From: Calliopsis andreniformis
Lineage: Eukaryota; Arthropoda; Insecta; Hymenoptera; Andrenidae
Length of the DNA: 64,000 nucleotides
Assembly: GCF_051401765.1 (NCBI RefSeq)
Contig: NW_027480440.1
Coordinates: forward strand, 4,712,001-4,776,000
Direction: 5' to 3'
Shown here: in pieces, positions 1-12,526 of the stretch
Numbering within the stretch: position 1 is the first letter of the stretch
Layout: each line of letters begins with the position of its first letter
The notes under the pieces: model-generated
The model's input: only the letters and a program-made list of their open reading frames with translations
Databases searched by the model: none
What the model was told of the DNA's origin: nothing
Program-made: the position numbers and the translations under genes

Positions 1-515
1 CCACAAACATCAATTATCATCACTCAACCCTCAATACTCAGTCCCCAATCCTCAATCTTCAATCCTCAATCCTCTATCTCCAATCCTCAATACTCAATCT
101 TCAATTCTCAATCCTCAACCCTCAACCCTCAGACCTCAAACATCAATACTCAACCCTCAGTCCTCGTCCTCAATCCACAACCCTCAATCCTCAACCCTCA
201 ATTTTCAATTCTCAATCCTCAATCCACAATCCTCAATCCTCAATAATCAATCTTCAATCCTCAATCCTCAATCCTCAATTCTGAATCCTCAATCGTCAGT
301 CTTCAATCCTCAATACTCAACCTTCAATCCTGAATCCTCAATCCTCAATCCTCAATCCTCATTCTTCAATCCTCAATACCCAATCCTCAATCTTCAATCC
401 TCAATCCTCAATCCTCAATTCTCAATCCTCATTCCTCAGTCCTCAGTCCTCAAACCTCAATCCTCAACCCTCAGCCCTCATCCTCAATCATCAATCCTCA
501 ATCCTCAATCCTCAA

Positions 516-622
516 TAGAATATCATCAATTCACAGTTTTCAATACTCCATACTCAATCTGCAACCTTCAAGTCTCTATTCACAAACATCAATTCTCATC
601 ACTCAACCCTCAACACTCCGTC
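516..622 (+). repeat. Landmark family A (type copy)
   Basis: This is a 107-bp run of diverged heptamers starting at the word TAGAATATC. Read in sevens after CTCAATA it gives GAATATC, ATCAATT, CACAGTT, TTCAATA, CTCAATA, CTCAATC, TGCAACC, TTCAAGT, CTCTATT, CACAAAC, ATCAATT, CTCATCA, CTCAACC, CTCAACA, CTCCGTC, so satellite register is kept throughout. Other A copies not listed within a module or pair start near 2812, 4729, 5449, 5729, 6211, 8911, 10858, 13154, 15064, 15784, 19182, 20949, 22592, 23486, 28259, 33630, 35406, 38258, 41348, 42236, 46432, 50839, 52500, 56338 and 58399 (the last a B/A hybrid). Copies near 4729, 5449, 15064, 15784 and 46432 carry TGAATTCTCAG or TGAAATCTCAG in place of CAATTCACAG. 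Function unknown; a diverged satellite segment is the simplest reading. Confidence 0.85.
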
Positions 623-837
623 CCCAATCCTCAACACTCAACCCTCAATCCTCAATCCTCAATTTTCAAACCTCAATAGTCAATCTTCAATCCTCAATCC
701 TCAATCCTCTATCCTCAATCCTCAATCGTCAGACTTCAATCCTCAATACTCAATCTTCAATCCTCAGTCCTCAATCCTCAATCCTCAATATTCAACACAC
801 AACCCCCAACCATCAATCCTCAATTCTCAATACTCAA

Positions 838-1246
838 TAGAATACCCTGAATTCTCATGATTCAATACTCAATCCACAATATTCAATAATCAAATCTCAA
901 TCCTCAAACATCATTTCTCAACACTCAATCCTCAACACTCAGTCCTCTCTCTTCAATCCTCCATCCTCAATCCTCAATTCTCAAGCGTCAATCCTCAATC
1001 CTCAATCCTCAGTCCTCAGTCCTCAATCTTCAATACTCAATCCTCAATCCTAAAATCCTCAATCCTCCATATTCAACACACAACCCTCAACAATCTATCC
1101 TCAATGCTCAACCATCAATCCTCAATTCTCAATACTCAATAGGATATCCTGAATTCTCAGTTCTCAATACTCAATCCTCAATCTTCAATCTTCAAATCCC
1201 CATCCACAAACATCAATTCTCATCACTCAGCCCTCAACACTCAGTC
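838..1246 (+). repeat. B-A module, 302-bp spacing variant
   Basis: Family B is a 156-bp run of diverged units marked by TAGAATA(T/C)CCTGAATTCTCATG, then a block reading CTCAGTC, CTCTCTC, TTCAATC, CTCCATC, and ending near a GCGTC word. Here it is followed 302 bp later by an A block whose marker reads TAGGATATCC, where the usual distance is 280 bp. The same variant recurs at 11180 and 16259. Confidence 0.85.
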
Positions 1247-2492
1247 CTCAATCTTCAATACTCAATCCTCAATCCTCAATCCTCAATCCTCAATACTCAA
1301 CCATCAATCCTCAATTATCAATACTCAATCTTCAATCCTCAATCCTGAATCCTCAATCATCAATACTCAACCTTCAATCCTCAATCCTCAATCTTCAATC
1401 CTCAACCCTCAATCCTCAATCCGCAATCCTCAATCCTCACTCCTCAATCCTCAATCCTCGATCCTCAATCTTCAATCCTCAATCCTCAATCCTCAATCCT
1501 CAATCCACAATCCTCAATCATCAATCCTCAGTCCTCAAACCTCAATCCTGAATCCTCAATCCTGAATCCTCAGTCTTCAGCCCTCAGTCCTCAACAATCA
1601 GTTATCAATCCTTAATCCTGAATAGAATATCATCAATTCACAGTTTTCAATACTCAATACTCAATCTGCAATCTTCAAATCTCTATCCACAGTCATCAAT
1701 TCTCATCACTCAACCCTCTAACACTCAGTCCCCAATCCTCAATCTTCAATCCTCAATCCTCAATCCTCAACACTCAATCCTCAATCCTCAATTTTCAATC
1801 CACAATAATCAATCTTCAATCCACAATCCTCAATCCTCAATTCTGAATCCTCAATCGTCAGTCTTCAATCCTCAATACTCAACCTTCAATCCTGAATCCT
1901 CAATCCTCAATCCTCAATCCTCATTCTTCAATCCTCAATACCCAATCCTCAATCTTCAATCCTCAATCCTCAATCCTCAATTCTCAACCCTCATTCCTCA
2001 GTCCTCAGTCCTCAAACCTCAATCCTCAACCCTCAGCCCTCATCCTCAATCATCAATCCTCAATCCTCAATCCTCAATAGAATATCATCAATTCACAGTT
2101 TTCAATACTCAATACTCAATCTGCAACCTTCAAGTCTCTATTCACAAACATCAATTCTCATCACTCAACCCTCAACACTCCGTCCCCAATCCTCAACACT
2201 CAACCCTCAATCCTCAATCCTCAATTTTCAAACCTCAATAGTCAATCTTCAATCCTCAATCCTCAATCCTCTATCCTCAATCCTCAATCGCCAGACTTCA
2301 ATCCTCAATACTCAATCTTCAATCCTGAATCCTCAATCCTCAATCCTCATTCTTCAATCCTGAATACCCAATCCTCAATCTTCAATCCTCAATCCTCAAT
2401 CCTCAATCCTCAATCCTCATTCTTCAATCATCAATACCCAATCCTCAATCTTCAATCCTCAGTCCTCAATCCTCAATTCTCAATCCTCAATC
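1245..2492 (+). repeat. Direct repeat D2, copy 1 (1777-bp period)
   Basis: Matches 3022-4276 at an offset of 1777 bp (1784 after the extra heptamer at 4158-4200). It carries two A landmarks at 1623 and 2078. The period is 7n+6, consistent with an in-register exchange spanning one six-base unit. The same pair reappears inside the right D1 copy at about 11587-12834 and 13364-14611, so this duplication came before D1. Confidence 0.85.
1623..2184 (+). repeat. A-A pair, 455-bp spacing
   Basis: Two family-A landmarks start exactly 455 bp (65 heptamers) apart at 1623 and 2078. The first is preceded by a CTTAATCCTGAA stretch and reads CCACAGTCATC; the second reads CACAAACATC. The same pair with the same spacing is at 3400/3855, 7596/8051, 11965/12420 and 13742/14197. 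Confidence 0.85.
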
Positions 2493-3021
2493 CTCAATCC
2501 TCAGTTGTCAATCTTCCATCCTCAATACTCAATCTTCAATCCTCAATCCTCAATCCTCAATCCTCATTCTTCAATCCTCAATACCCTATCCTCAATCTTC
2601 AATCCTCAATCCTCAATCCTCAATCCTCAATCCTCAATAGTCAATCCTCAATCCTCATTCTTCAATCCTCAATACCCAATCCTCAATCTTCAATCCTCAA
2701 TCCTCAATCCTCAATTCTCAATCCTCATTCCTCAGTCCTCAGTCCTCAAACCTCAATCCTCAACCCTCAGCCCTCATCCTCAATCATCAATCCTCAATCC
2801 TCAATCGTCAATAGAATATCATCAATTCACAGTTTTCAATACTCAATACTCAATCTGCAATCTTCAAATCTCTATTCACAAACATCAATTCTCATCACTC
2901 AACCCTCAACACTCAGTCCTCAATCTTCAATCCTCAATCCTCAATCTTCAATCCTCCATACTCAACCTTCAATCCTCGATCCTCAATGATCAATCCTCAA
3001 ACCTCAATCCTCAGTCATCAA

Positions 3022-4276
3022 TCCTCAATCTTCAATACTCAATCCTCAATCCTCAATCCTCAATCCTCAATACTCAACCATCAATCCTCAATTATCAATA
3101 CTCAATCTTCAATCCTCAATCCTGAATCCTCAATCATCAATACTCAACCTTCAATCCTCAATCCTCAATCTTCAATCCTCAACCCTCAATCCTCAATCCG
3201 CAATCCTCAATCCTCACTCCTCAATCCTCAATCCTCGATCGTCAATCTTCAATCCTCAATCCTCAATCCTCAATCCTCAATCCACAATCCTCAATCATCA
3301 ATCCTCAGTCCTCAAACCTCAATCCTGAATCCTCAATCCTGAATCCTCAGTCTTCAGCCCTCAGTCCTCAACAATCAGTTATCAATCCTTAATCCTGAAT
3401 AGAATATCATCAATTCACAGTTTTCAATACTCAATACTCAATCTGCAATCTTCAAATCTCTATCCACAGTCATCAATTCTCATCACTCAACCCTCTAACA
3501 CTCAGTCCCCAATCCTCAATCTTCAATCCTCAATCCTCAATCCTCAACACTCAATCCTCAATCCTCAATTTTCAATCCACAATAATCAATCTTCAATCCA
3601 CAATCCTCAATCCTCAATTCTGAATCCTCAATCGTCAGTCTTCAATCCTCAATACTCAACCTTCAATCCTGAATCCTCAATCCTCAATCCTCAATCCTCA
3701 TTCTTCAATCCTCAATACCCAATCCTCAATCTTCAATCCTCAATCCTCAATCCTCAATTCTCAACCCTCATTCCTCAGTCCTCAGTCCTCAAACCTCAAT
3801 CCTCAACCCTCAGCCCTCATCCTCAATCATCAATCCTCAATCCTCAATCCTCAATAGAATATCATCAATTCACAGTTTTCAATACTCAATACTCAATCTG
3901 CAACCTTCAAGTCTCTATTCACAAACATCAATTCTCATCACTCAACCCTCAACACTCCGTCCCCAATCCTCAACACTCAACCCTCAATCCTCAATCCTCA
4001 ATTTTCAAACCTCAATAGTCAATCTTCAATCCTCAATCCTCAATCCTCTATCCTCAATCCTCAATCGCCAGACTTCAATCCTCAATACTCAATCTTCAAT
4101 CCTGAATCCTCAATCCTCAATCCTCATTCTTCAATCCTGAATACCCAATCCTCAATCTTCAATCCTCAATCCTCAATCCTCAATCCTCAATCCTCAATCC
4201 TCATTCTTCAATCATCAATACCCAATCCTCAATCTTCAATCCTCAGTCCTCAATCCTCAATTCTCAATCCTCAATC
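3022..4276 (+). repeat. Direct repeat D2, copy 2
   Basis: Second copy of 1245-2492, with A landmarks at 3400 and 3855. It has five CTCAATC units in the run at 4158-4200 where the three related loci (2365, 12720 and 14495) have four, so one unit was gained here by slippage or short exchange. Confidence 0.85.
3400..3961 (+). repeat. A-A pair, 455-bp spacing
   Basis: A landmarks at 3400 and 3855, inside the second copy of the 1777-bp direct repeat. Confidence 0.85.
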
Positions 4277-5064
4277 TTCAATCCTCCATACTCAACCTTC
4301 AATCCTCGATCCTCAATGATCAATCCTCAAACCTCAATCCTCAGTCATCAATCCTCAATCTTCAATACTCAATCCTCAATCCTCAATCCTGAATCCTCAA
4401 TCTTCAATCCTCATTCCTCAAACCTCAATCCTCAACCCTCAGTCCTCATACTCAATTCTCAATCCTCATTCCTCAATCCTCAATCTTCAATCCTCAATAA
4501 TCAATCTCCTATCCTAGATCCTCAATCCCCAATACTCTATCATTAATCCTCAATATTCAATCCTCTATCCCCAGTCCTCAATCTTCAATCCCCAAAGCTC
4601 AATAATCAATCCTCAATCCTCAGTCCTCAATCCTCAATCCTCAATCCTCAATCCTCAATATTCAATACACAACCCTCAAACACCAATCCTCAATACTCAA
4701 TCATAAATCCTCAATTCTCAATACTCAATGGAATATCCTGAATTCTCAGTTTTCAATACTCAATCCTCAATCTTCGATCATCAAGTCTCCATCCACAAAC
4801 ATCAATTCTCATCACTCAACCCTCAACACTCAATTCTCAATCCTCAATCCTCAATCTTGAATCCTCAATCCTCAATCCTCAATCCTCAATCCTCAATCCT
4901 CAATCACCAAATCTCAATCTTCAACACTCAAGCCTCAATCCTCAATCCTCAATCCTCAATCCTCAATCTTCAATCATCAATCCTCAATCTTCAATACTCA
5001 ATCCTCAATCCTCAATCCTCAATCCTCAATACTCAACCATCAGTCCTCAATTCTGAATACTCAA

Positions 5065-5136
5065 TAGAATATACTGAATTCTTAGTATTCAATACTCAAA
5101 GCTCAATCCTCAACCCTCAGCCTTCATCCTCCATCC
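5065..5136 (+). repeat. Landmark family C (single copy)
   Basis: Family C is a shorter block marked by TAGAATAT/TAGCATAT, then GAATTCT(C/T)AG and (G/T)ATTCAATACTCAAA, and ending in a CTCATC or similar six-base unit before CTCCATC. This copy reads TTAGTATTC. Single C blocks also start near 15400, 21663, 34099, 45964, 47313, 55018, 55367 and 60097. The copies near 21663, 34099, 45964, 55018 and 55367 carry AGGATTC where most others have AGTATTC. Confidence 0.8.
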
Positions 5137-5569
5137 TCAATCCTCAATCCTCAAACCTCAATCTTCAATCATCAATACTCAATCTTCGATCCACAATGCT
5201 CAACCCTCAATACTCAATCCTCAATCCTCAGTCATGAATACTTAATCTTCAATACTCAGTCCTCAATCCTCAATCCTCAATACTCAATCATCAATCTTCA
5301 ATCCTCAACCCTCAATCCTGAATCCTCAATCCGCAGTCCTCAATCTTCAATCCTCAATACACAATCTTCAATCCTCAATATTCAACACACAACCCTCAAC
5401 CTTCAATCCTCAATGCTTAACCATCAATCCTCAATTCTCAATACTCAATAGAATACCCTGAAATCTCAGTTTTCAATACTCAATCCTCATTCTTCAATCT
5501 TCAAGTTTCCATCCACAAACATCAATACTCATCACTCAATCCTCAACACTCAGTCCTCAATCTTCAATC

Positions 5570-6579
5570 CTCCATCCTCAATCCTCAATCCTGAGGCGTC
5601 AATCCTCAATCCTCAATACTCAACACTCAATCCTCAGTCCTCAAAACTCAATCCCGAATCCTCAATCCTGAATCCTCATTCTTCAGCCCTCAGTCCTCAA
5701 CAATCAATTGTCAATCCTCAATCCTCAATAGAATATCCTGAATTCACAGTTTTCAATACTCAATCCCCATTCTTCAATCTTCATATCTCAATACACAAAC
5801 GTCAATTCTCATCACTCAACCCTCAACACTCAGTCCTCAATCTTCAATCCTCAATCCTCAATCCTCAATCTTCAATCCTCAATACTCAACATTCAATCCT
5901 CAATCCTCAATCCTCAATCCTAAATGATCAATCCTCAATCCTCTATCTCCAATCATCAATACTCAATCTTCAATTCTCAATCCTCAACCCTCAACCCTCA
6001 GACCTCAAACATCAATACTCAACCCTCAGTCCTCGTCCTCAATCCACAACCCTCATTCCTCAACCCTCAATCTTCAATTCTCAATCCTCAATCCACAATC
6101 CTCAATTATCAATCCTCAGTCCTCAAACCTCAATCCTGAATCCTCAATCCTGAATCCTCAGTCTTCAGCCCTCAGTCCTCAGCAATCAGTTATCAATCCT
6201 CAATCCTGAATAGAATATCATCAATTCACAGTTTTCAATACTCAATACTCAATCTGCAATCTTCAAATCTCTATCCACAGTCATCAATTCTCATCACTCA
6301 ACCCTCTAACACTCAGTCCCCAATCCTCAATCTTCAATCCTCAATCCTCAATCCTCCACACTCAATCCTCAATCCTCAATTTTCAATCCTCAATAATCAA
6401 TCTTCAATCCTCAATCCTCAATCCTCAATTCTGAATCCTCAATCGTCAGTCTTCAATCCTCAATACTCAACCTTCAATCCTGAATCCTCAATCCTCAATC
6501 CTCAATCCTCATTCTTCAATCCTCAATACCCAATCCTCAATCTTCAATCCTCAATCCTCAATCCTCAATTCTCAATCCT
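5570..6579 (+). repeat. Direct repeat D3, copy 1 (1385-bp period)
   Basis: Matches 6955-7964 at an offset of 1385 bp, including the CTGAGGC-GTC word, an A landmark at 5729 (7114 in the other copy) and one at 6211 (7596). A related third copy lies at about 18539-19284 (offset 12971). The stretch 6580-6954 between copies holds plain CTCAATC runs, a CATCCACC six-base slip at 6668 and the B landmark at 6834. Confidence 0.85.
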
Positions 6580-6833
6580 CAATCCTCAATCCTCAATCCT
6601 CAATCCTCAATTCTCAATCCTCAATCCTCAATCCTCAGTCCTCAATCCTCAATCCTCAATCCTCAATCATCCACCTCAATCTTCAATACTCAATCCTCAA
6701 TCCTCAATCCTCAATCCTCAATACTCAACCATCAATCCTCAATTCTCAATCCTCAATCCTCAATATTCAACACACAACCCTCAACCATCAATTGTCAATA
6801 CCCAACCATCAATCCTCAATTATCAACACTCAA

Positions 6834-7220
6834 TAGAATATCCTGAATTCTCATGGTTCAATACTCAATCCACATTATTCAATAATCAAACCTCAATCCT
6901 CAAACATCAATCCTCAACACTCAATCCTCAACACTCAGTCCTCTCTCTTCAATCCTCCATCCTCAATCCTCAATCCTGAGGCGTCAATCCTCAATCCTCA
7001 ATACTCAACACTCAATCCTCAGTCCTCAAAACTCAATCCCGAATCCTCAAACCTGAATCCTCATTCTTCAGCCCTCAGTCCTCAACAATCAATTGTCAAT
7101 CCTCAATCCTCAATAGAATATCCTGAATTCACAGTTTTCAATACTCAATCCCCATTCTTCAATCTTCAAATCTCAATACACAAACATCAATTCTCATCAC
7201 TCAACCCTCAACACTCAGTC
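6834..7220 (+). repeat. B-A module, 280-bp spacing
   Basis: B marker at 6834 and A marker at 7114, exactly 40 heptamers apart. Reading in sevens from CTCAATA-GAATATC through to CTCAGTC at 7220 gives no register break, so the 387-bp module is built wholly of heptamers, many diverged. This is the standard form of the module; later entries note only differences. Confidence 0.9.
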
Positions 7221-7964
7221 CTCAATCTTCAATCCTCAATCCTCAATCCTCAATCTTCAATCCTCAATACTCAACATTCAATCCTCAATCCTCAATCCTC
7301 AATCCTAAATGATCAATCCTCAATCCTCTATCTCCAATCATCAATACTCAATCTTCAATTCTCAATCCTCAACCCTCAACCCTCAGACCTCAAACATCAA
7401 TACTCAACCCTCAGTCCTCGTCCTCAATCCACAACCCTCAATCCTCAACCCTCAATCTTCAATTCTCAATCCTCAATCCACAATCCTCAATTATCAATCC
7501 TCAGTCCTCAAACCTCAATCCTGAATCCTCAATCCTGAATCCTCAGTCTTCAGCCCTCAGTCCTCAGCAATCAGTTATCAATCCTCAATCCTGAATAGAA
7601 TATCATCAATTCACAGTTTTCAATACTCAATACTCAATCTGCAATCTTCAAATCTCTATCCACAGTCATCAATTCTCATCACTCAACCCTCTAACACTCA
7701 GTCCCCAATCCTCAATCTTCAATCCTCAATCCTCAATCCTCAACACTCAATCCTCAATCCTCAATTTTCAATCCTCAATAATCAATCTTCAATCCTCAAT
7801 CCTCAATCCTCAATTCTGAATCCTCAATCGTCAGTCTTCAATCCTCAATACTCAACCTTCAATCCTGAATCCTCAATCCTCAATCCTCAATCCTCATTCT
7901 TCAATCCTCAATACCCAATCCTCAATCTTCAATCCTCAATCCTCAATCCTCAATTCTCAATCCT
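6955..7964 (+). repeat. Direct repeat D3, copy 2
   Basis: Second copy of 5570-6579. The two differ by scattered single bases, for example CATTCC against CAATCC near 6055/7440. The copies part where this one reads CATTCC at about 7964. Confidence 0.85.
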
Positions 7965-8611
7965 CATTCCTCACTCCTCAGTCCTCAAACCTCAATGCTC
8001 AACCCTCAGCCCTCATCCTCAATCATCAATCCTCAATCCTCAATCCTCAATAGAATATCATCAATTCACAGTTTTCAATACTCAATACTCAATCTGCAAC
8101 CTTCAAGTCTCTATTCACAAACATCAATTCTCATCACTCAACCCTCAACACTCCGTCCCCAATCCTCAACACTCAACCCTCAATCCTCAATCCTCAATTT
8201 TCAAACCTCAATAGTCAATCTTCAATCCTCAATCCTCAATCCTCTATCCTCAATCCTCAATCGTCAGACTTCAATCCTCAATACTCAATCTTCAATCCTG
8301 AATCCTCAATCCTCAATCCTCATTCTTCAATCCTGAATACCCAATCCTCAATCTTCAATCCTCAATCCTCAATCCTCAATCCTCAATCCTCATTCTTCAA
8401 TCATCAATACCCAATCCTCAATCTTCAATCCTCAGTCCTCAATCCTCAATTCTCAATCCTCAATCCTCAATCCTCAGTTGTCAATCTTCCATCCTCAATA
8501 CTCAATCTTCAATCCTCAATCCTCAATCCTCAATCCTCAATCCTCATTCTTCAATCCTCAATACCCTATCCTCAATCTTCAATCCTCAATCCTCAATCCT
8601 CAATCCTCAAT
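7518..8611 (+). repeat. Copy of 1545-2638 (5973-bp offset)
   Basis: Direct-orientation match to 1545-2638, joined on its left to the 1385-bp repeat. A distinguishing base is CAGCAATC here against CAACAATC there. The match ends where the other locus reads AATAGTC (2639) and this one AATCCTC. Confidence 0.8.
7596..8157 (+). repeat. A-A pair, 455-bp spacing
   Basis: A landmarks at 7596 and 8051. This pair lies in a block (about 7518-8611) that matches 1545-2638 at an offset of 5973 bp. Confidence 0.85.
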
Positions 8612-9007
8612 CCTCAATCCTCATTCTTCAATCCTCAACACTCAATCCTCAATCCTCAATCGTCAATCTTCCATCCTCAATACTCAATCTTCAATCCTCA
8701 ATCATCAATCCTCAATCCTCTATCCTCAACCCTCAATCCCCAATCCTCAATCCTCATTCTTCAATCCTCAATACTCAATCCTCAATCTTCAATCCTCAAT
8801 CCTCAATCCTCAATTCTCAATCCTCATTCCTCAGTCCTCAGTCCTCAAACCTCAATCCTCAACCCTCAGCCCTCATCCTCAATCATCAATCCTCAATCCT
8901 CAATCGTCAATAGAATATCATCAATTCACAGTTTTCAATACTCAATACTCAATCTGCAATCTTCAAATCTCTATTCACAAACATCAATTCTCATCACTCA
9001 ACCCTCA
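8612..9007 (+). repeat. Satellite stretch with one A landmark
   Basis: Plain and variant heptamers with an A landmark at 8911. Its 8800-9007 portion resembles 2695-2905. Nothing non-satellite is visible. Confidence 0.8.
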
Positions 9008-10415
9008 ACACTCCGTCCCCAATCCTCAATCTTCATTCCTCAATCCTCAATACTCAACCCTCAGCCCTCATCCTCAATCCTGAACCCTCAATCCTCAGTC
9101 CTCCGTCCTCAAACCTCAAACCTCAGCCCTCAGACCTCATCCTCAATCCTCAATCCTCAATCCTCAATCCTCAATCTTCAATCCTCAATACTCAATCTTC
9201 AATCCTCAATCCTCAGTCCTCAAACATCAATTCTGAATCCTGAACACTCAATCTTCAATCCTCAATCCTCAGTCCTGAATACTCTACCATCAATCTTCAA
9301 TCCTCAATCCCCAATGCTCAATCCTCAATCCTCATTCTTCAATCCTCAATACCCAATCCTCAATCGTCAATCCTCAATCCTCAATGTTCAATTCTCAATC
9401 CTCAATCCTCAAACCTCAATCTTCAATCCTCAATACTCAATCTTCAATCTTCAATCCCCAATCTTCTGTCATCAATCCTCAAACTTCAATTCTCAATCGT
9501 GAATCCTCACTCCTCAATCCTCAATCCTCAATCCTCGTTCCTCAAACCTCAATCCTCAACCCTCAGTCCTCATCCTCAATTCTAAATTCTCAATTCTCAA
9601 TCCTCAATCCTCAATCCTCAATCCTCAATCTTCAATCCTCAATAATCAATCTCCAATCCTGCATCCTCAATCCCCAGTCCTCAATCCTTAATCCTCAATC
9701 TTGAATCCTCAATCCCCAGTCCTCAATCTTCAATCCTCAGTGATCAATCCGCAATCCTCAATCCTCAGTCCTCAATCCTCAATCCTCAATCCTCAAACCT
9801 CAAACCTCAACCGTCAGTCCTCGTCCTCAAACCTCAACCCTCAATCCTCCATCCTCATTCTTCAATCATCAATACTCAATCTTCAATCCTCAATCCTCAA
9901 TCCTCAATCCTCAATCCTCAATCCTCAATATTCAACGCACAACCCTCAACCATCAATCCTCAATACTCAACCATCAATCCTCAGTTCTCAATACTCAATA
10001 GAATATCCTGAATCCTCATGTTTCAATACTCAATCAGCAATATTCAATAATCAAATCTCAATCCTCAAACATCAATTCTCAACACTCAATCCTCAATCCT
10101 CAATCCTGATTCTTCAATCGTCAATACCCAATCCTCAGTCTTCAACATTCAATACTCAATCCTCAATTCTCAATCCTCAATCCTCAGTCCTCAAATCTCA
10201 ATCCTGAATCCTCAATCATGAATCCTCAATCTTCAGCCCTTAGTCCTACACAATCAGTTGTCAATCCTCAATCCTCAATAGAATGTCCTCAATTCACAGT
10301 TTTCAATACTCAATACTCAATCTGCAATCTTCAGATCTCCATCCACAAACATCAATTATCATCACTCAACCCTCAATACTCAGTCCCCAATCCTCAATCT
10401 TCAATCCTCAATCCT
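9008..10415 (+). repeat. Direct repeat (10272-bp offset), left copy
   Basis: Matches 19280-20687. The block includes several CTGAATC-type units, the B-A module at 9999 and two long open stretches that translate almost identically in the two copies. Part of it (about 9170-9705) occurs a third time at 16871-17406 (offset 7701) and another part (about 9870-10400) at 17495-18025 (offset 7625). Confidence 0.85.
9999..10385 (+). repeat. B-A module, 280-bp spacing
   Basis: B at 9999 and A at 10279. The B marker reads CCTGAATCCTCATG, so the EcoRI word present in most B copies is lost; the A marker reads TAGAATGTCC. The same subtype occurs at 17624 and 20271. Confidence 0.9.
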
Positions 10416-11179
10416 CTATCTCCAATCCTCAATACTCAATCTTCAATTCTCAATCCTCAACCCTCAACCCTCAGACCTCAAACATCAATACTCAACCCTC
10501 AGTCCTCGTCCTCAATCCACAACCCTCAATCCTCAACCCTCAATTTTCAATTCTCAATCCTCAATCCACAATCCTCAATCCTCAATAATCAATCTTCAAT
10601 CCTCAATCCTCAATCCTCAATTCTGAATCCTCAATCGTCAGTCTTCAATCCTCAATACTCAACCTTCAATCCTGAATCCTCAATCCTCAATCCTCAATCC
10701 TCATTCTTCAATCCTCAATACCCAATCCTCAATCTTCAATCCTCAATCCTCAATCCTCAATTCTCAATCCTCATTCCTCAGTCCTCAGTCCTCAAACCTC
10801 AATCCTCAACCCTCAGCCCTCATCCTCAATCATCAATCCTCAATCCTCAATCCTCAATAGAATATCATCAATTCACAGTTTTCAATACTCCATACTCAAT
10901 CTGCAACCTTCAAGTCTCTATTCACAAACATCAATTCTCATCACTCAACCCTCAACACTCCGTCCCCAATCCTCAACACTCAACCCTCAATCCTCAATCC
11001 TCAATTTTCAAACCTCAATAGTCAATCTTCAATCCTCAATCCTCAATCCTCTATCCTCAATCCTCAATCGTCAGACTTCAATCCTCAATACTCAATCTTC
11101 AATCCTCAGTCCTCAATCCTCAATCCTCAATATTCAACACACAACCCCCAACCATCAATCCTCAATTCTCAATACTCAA

Positions 11180-11588
11180 TAGAATACCCTGAATTCTCAT
11201 GATTCAATACTCAATCCACAATATTCAATAATCAAATCTCAATCCTCAAACATCATTTCTCAACACTCAATCCTCAACACTCAGTCCTCTCTCTTCAATC
11301 CTCCATCCTCAATCCTCAATTCTCAAGCGTCAATCCTCAATCCTCAATCCTCAGTCCTCAGTCCTCAATCTTCAATACTCAATCCTCAATCCTAAAATCC
11401 TCAATCCTCCATATTCAACACACAACCCTCAACAATCTATCCTCAATGCTCAACCATCAATCCTCAATTCTCAATACTCAATAGGATATCCTGAATTCTC
11501 AGTTCTCAATACTCAATCCTCAATCTTCAATCTTCAAATCCCCATCCACAAACATCAATTCTCATCACTCAGCCCTCAACACTCAGTC
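11180..11588 (+). repeat. B-A module, 302-bp spacing variant
   Basis: Counterpart of the module at 838 inside the right D1 copy (A marker at 11482). Confidence 0.85.
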
Positions 11589-11964
11589 CTCAATCTTCAA
11601 TACTCAATCCTCAATCCTCAATCCTCAATCCTCAATACTCAACCATCAATCCTCAATTATCAATACTCAATCTTCAATCCTCAATCCTGAATCCTCAATC
11701 ATCAATACTCAACCTTCAATCCTCAATCCTCAATCTTCAATCCTCAACCCTCAATCCTCAATCCGCAATCCTCAATCCTCACTCCTCAATCCTCAATCCT
11801 CGATCCTCAATCTTCAATCCTCAATCCTCAATCCTCAATCCTCAATCCACAATCCTCAATCATCAATCCTCAGTCCTCAAACCTCAATCCTGAATCCTCA
11901 ATCCTGAATCCTCAGTCTTCAGCCCTCAGTCCTCAACAATCAGTTATCAATCCTTAATCCTGAA

Positions 11965-12526
11965 TAGAATATCATCAATTCACAGTTTTCAATACTCAAT
12001 ACTCAATCTGCAATCTTCAAATCTCTATCCACAGTCATCAATTCTCATCACTCAACCCTCTAACACTCAGTCCCCAATCCTCAATCTTCAATCCTCAATC
12101 CTCAATCCTCAACACTCAATCCTCAATCCTCAATTTTCAATCCACAATAATCAATCTTCAATCCACAATCCTCAATCCTCAATTCTGAATCCTCAATCGT
12201 CAGTCTTCAATCCTCAATACTCAACCTTCAATCCTGAATCCTCAATCCTCAATCCTCAATCCTCATTCTTCAATCCTCAATACCCAATCCTCAATCTTCA
12301 ATCCTCAATCCTCAATCCTCAATTCTCAACCCTCATTCCTCAGTCCTCAGTCCTCAAACCTCAATCCTCAACCCTCAGCCCTCATCCTCAATCATCAATC
12401 CTCAATCCTCAATCCTCAATAGAATATCATCAATTCACAGTTTTCAATACTCAATACTCAATCTGCAACCTTCAAGTCTCTATTCACAAACATCAATTCT
12501 CATCACTCAACCCTCAACACTCCGTC
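11965..12526 (+). repeat. A-A pair, 455-bp spacing
   Basis: Counterpart of the pair at 1623 within the right D1 copy. Confidence 0.85.

Larger units (their letters stand above)
1..5570 (+). repeat. Segmental duplication D1, left copy (10.34-kb offset)
   Basis: This segment matches 10343-15905 at an offset of 10342 bp up to about 4160 and 10335 bp after it. In the parts I compared I found one substitution (A at 3975, G at 14317) and one heptamer present here in a run at 4158-4200 and absent in the other copy. Translated stretches across it are identical between copies. Such similarity in a satellite whose neighbouring units differ freely means very recent duplication or conversion. The right edge is where 5571 onward (TCCATCC..) departs from 15906 onward. 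The left edge is outside the window. Confidence 0.9.

Noticed and set aside
516..622. TAGAATAT landmarks as transposon or SINE insertions
   Set aside because: They keep the heptamer register, have no target-site duplications, poly-A tails or internal promoter boxes, and grade into ordinary units.
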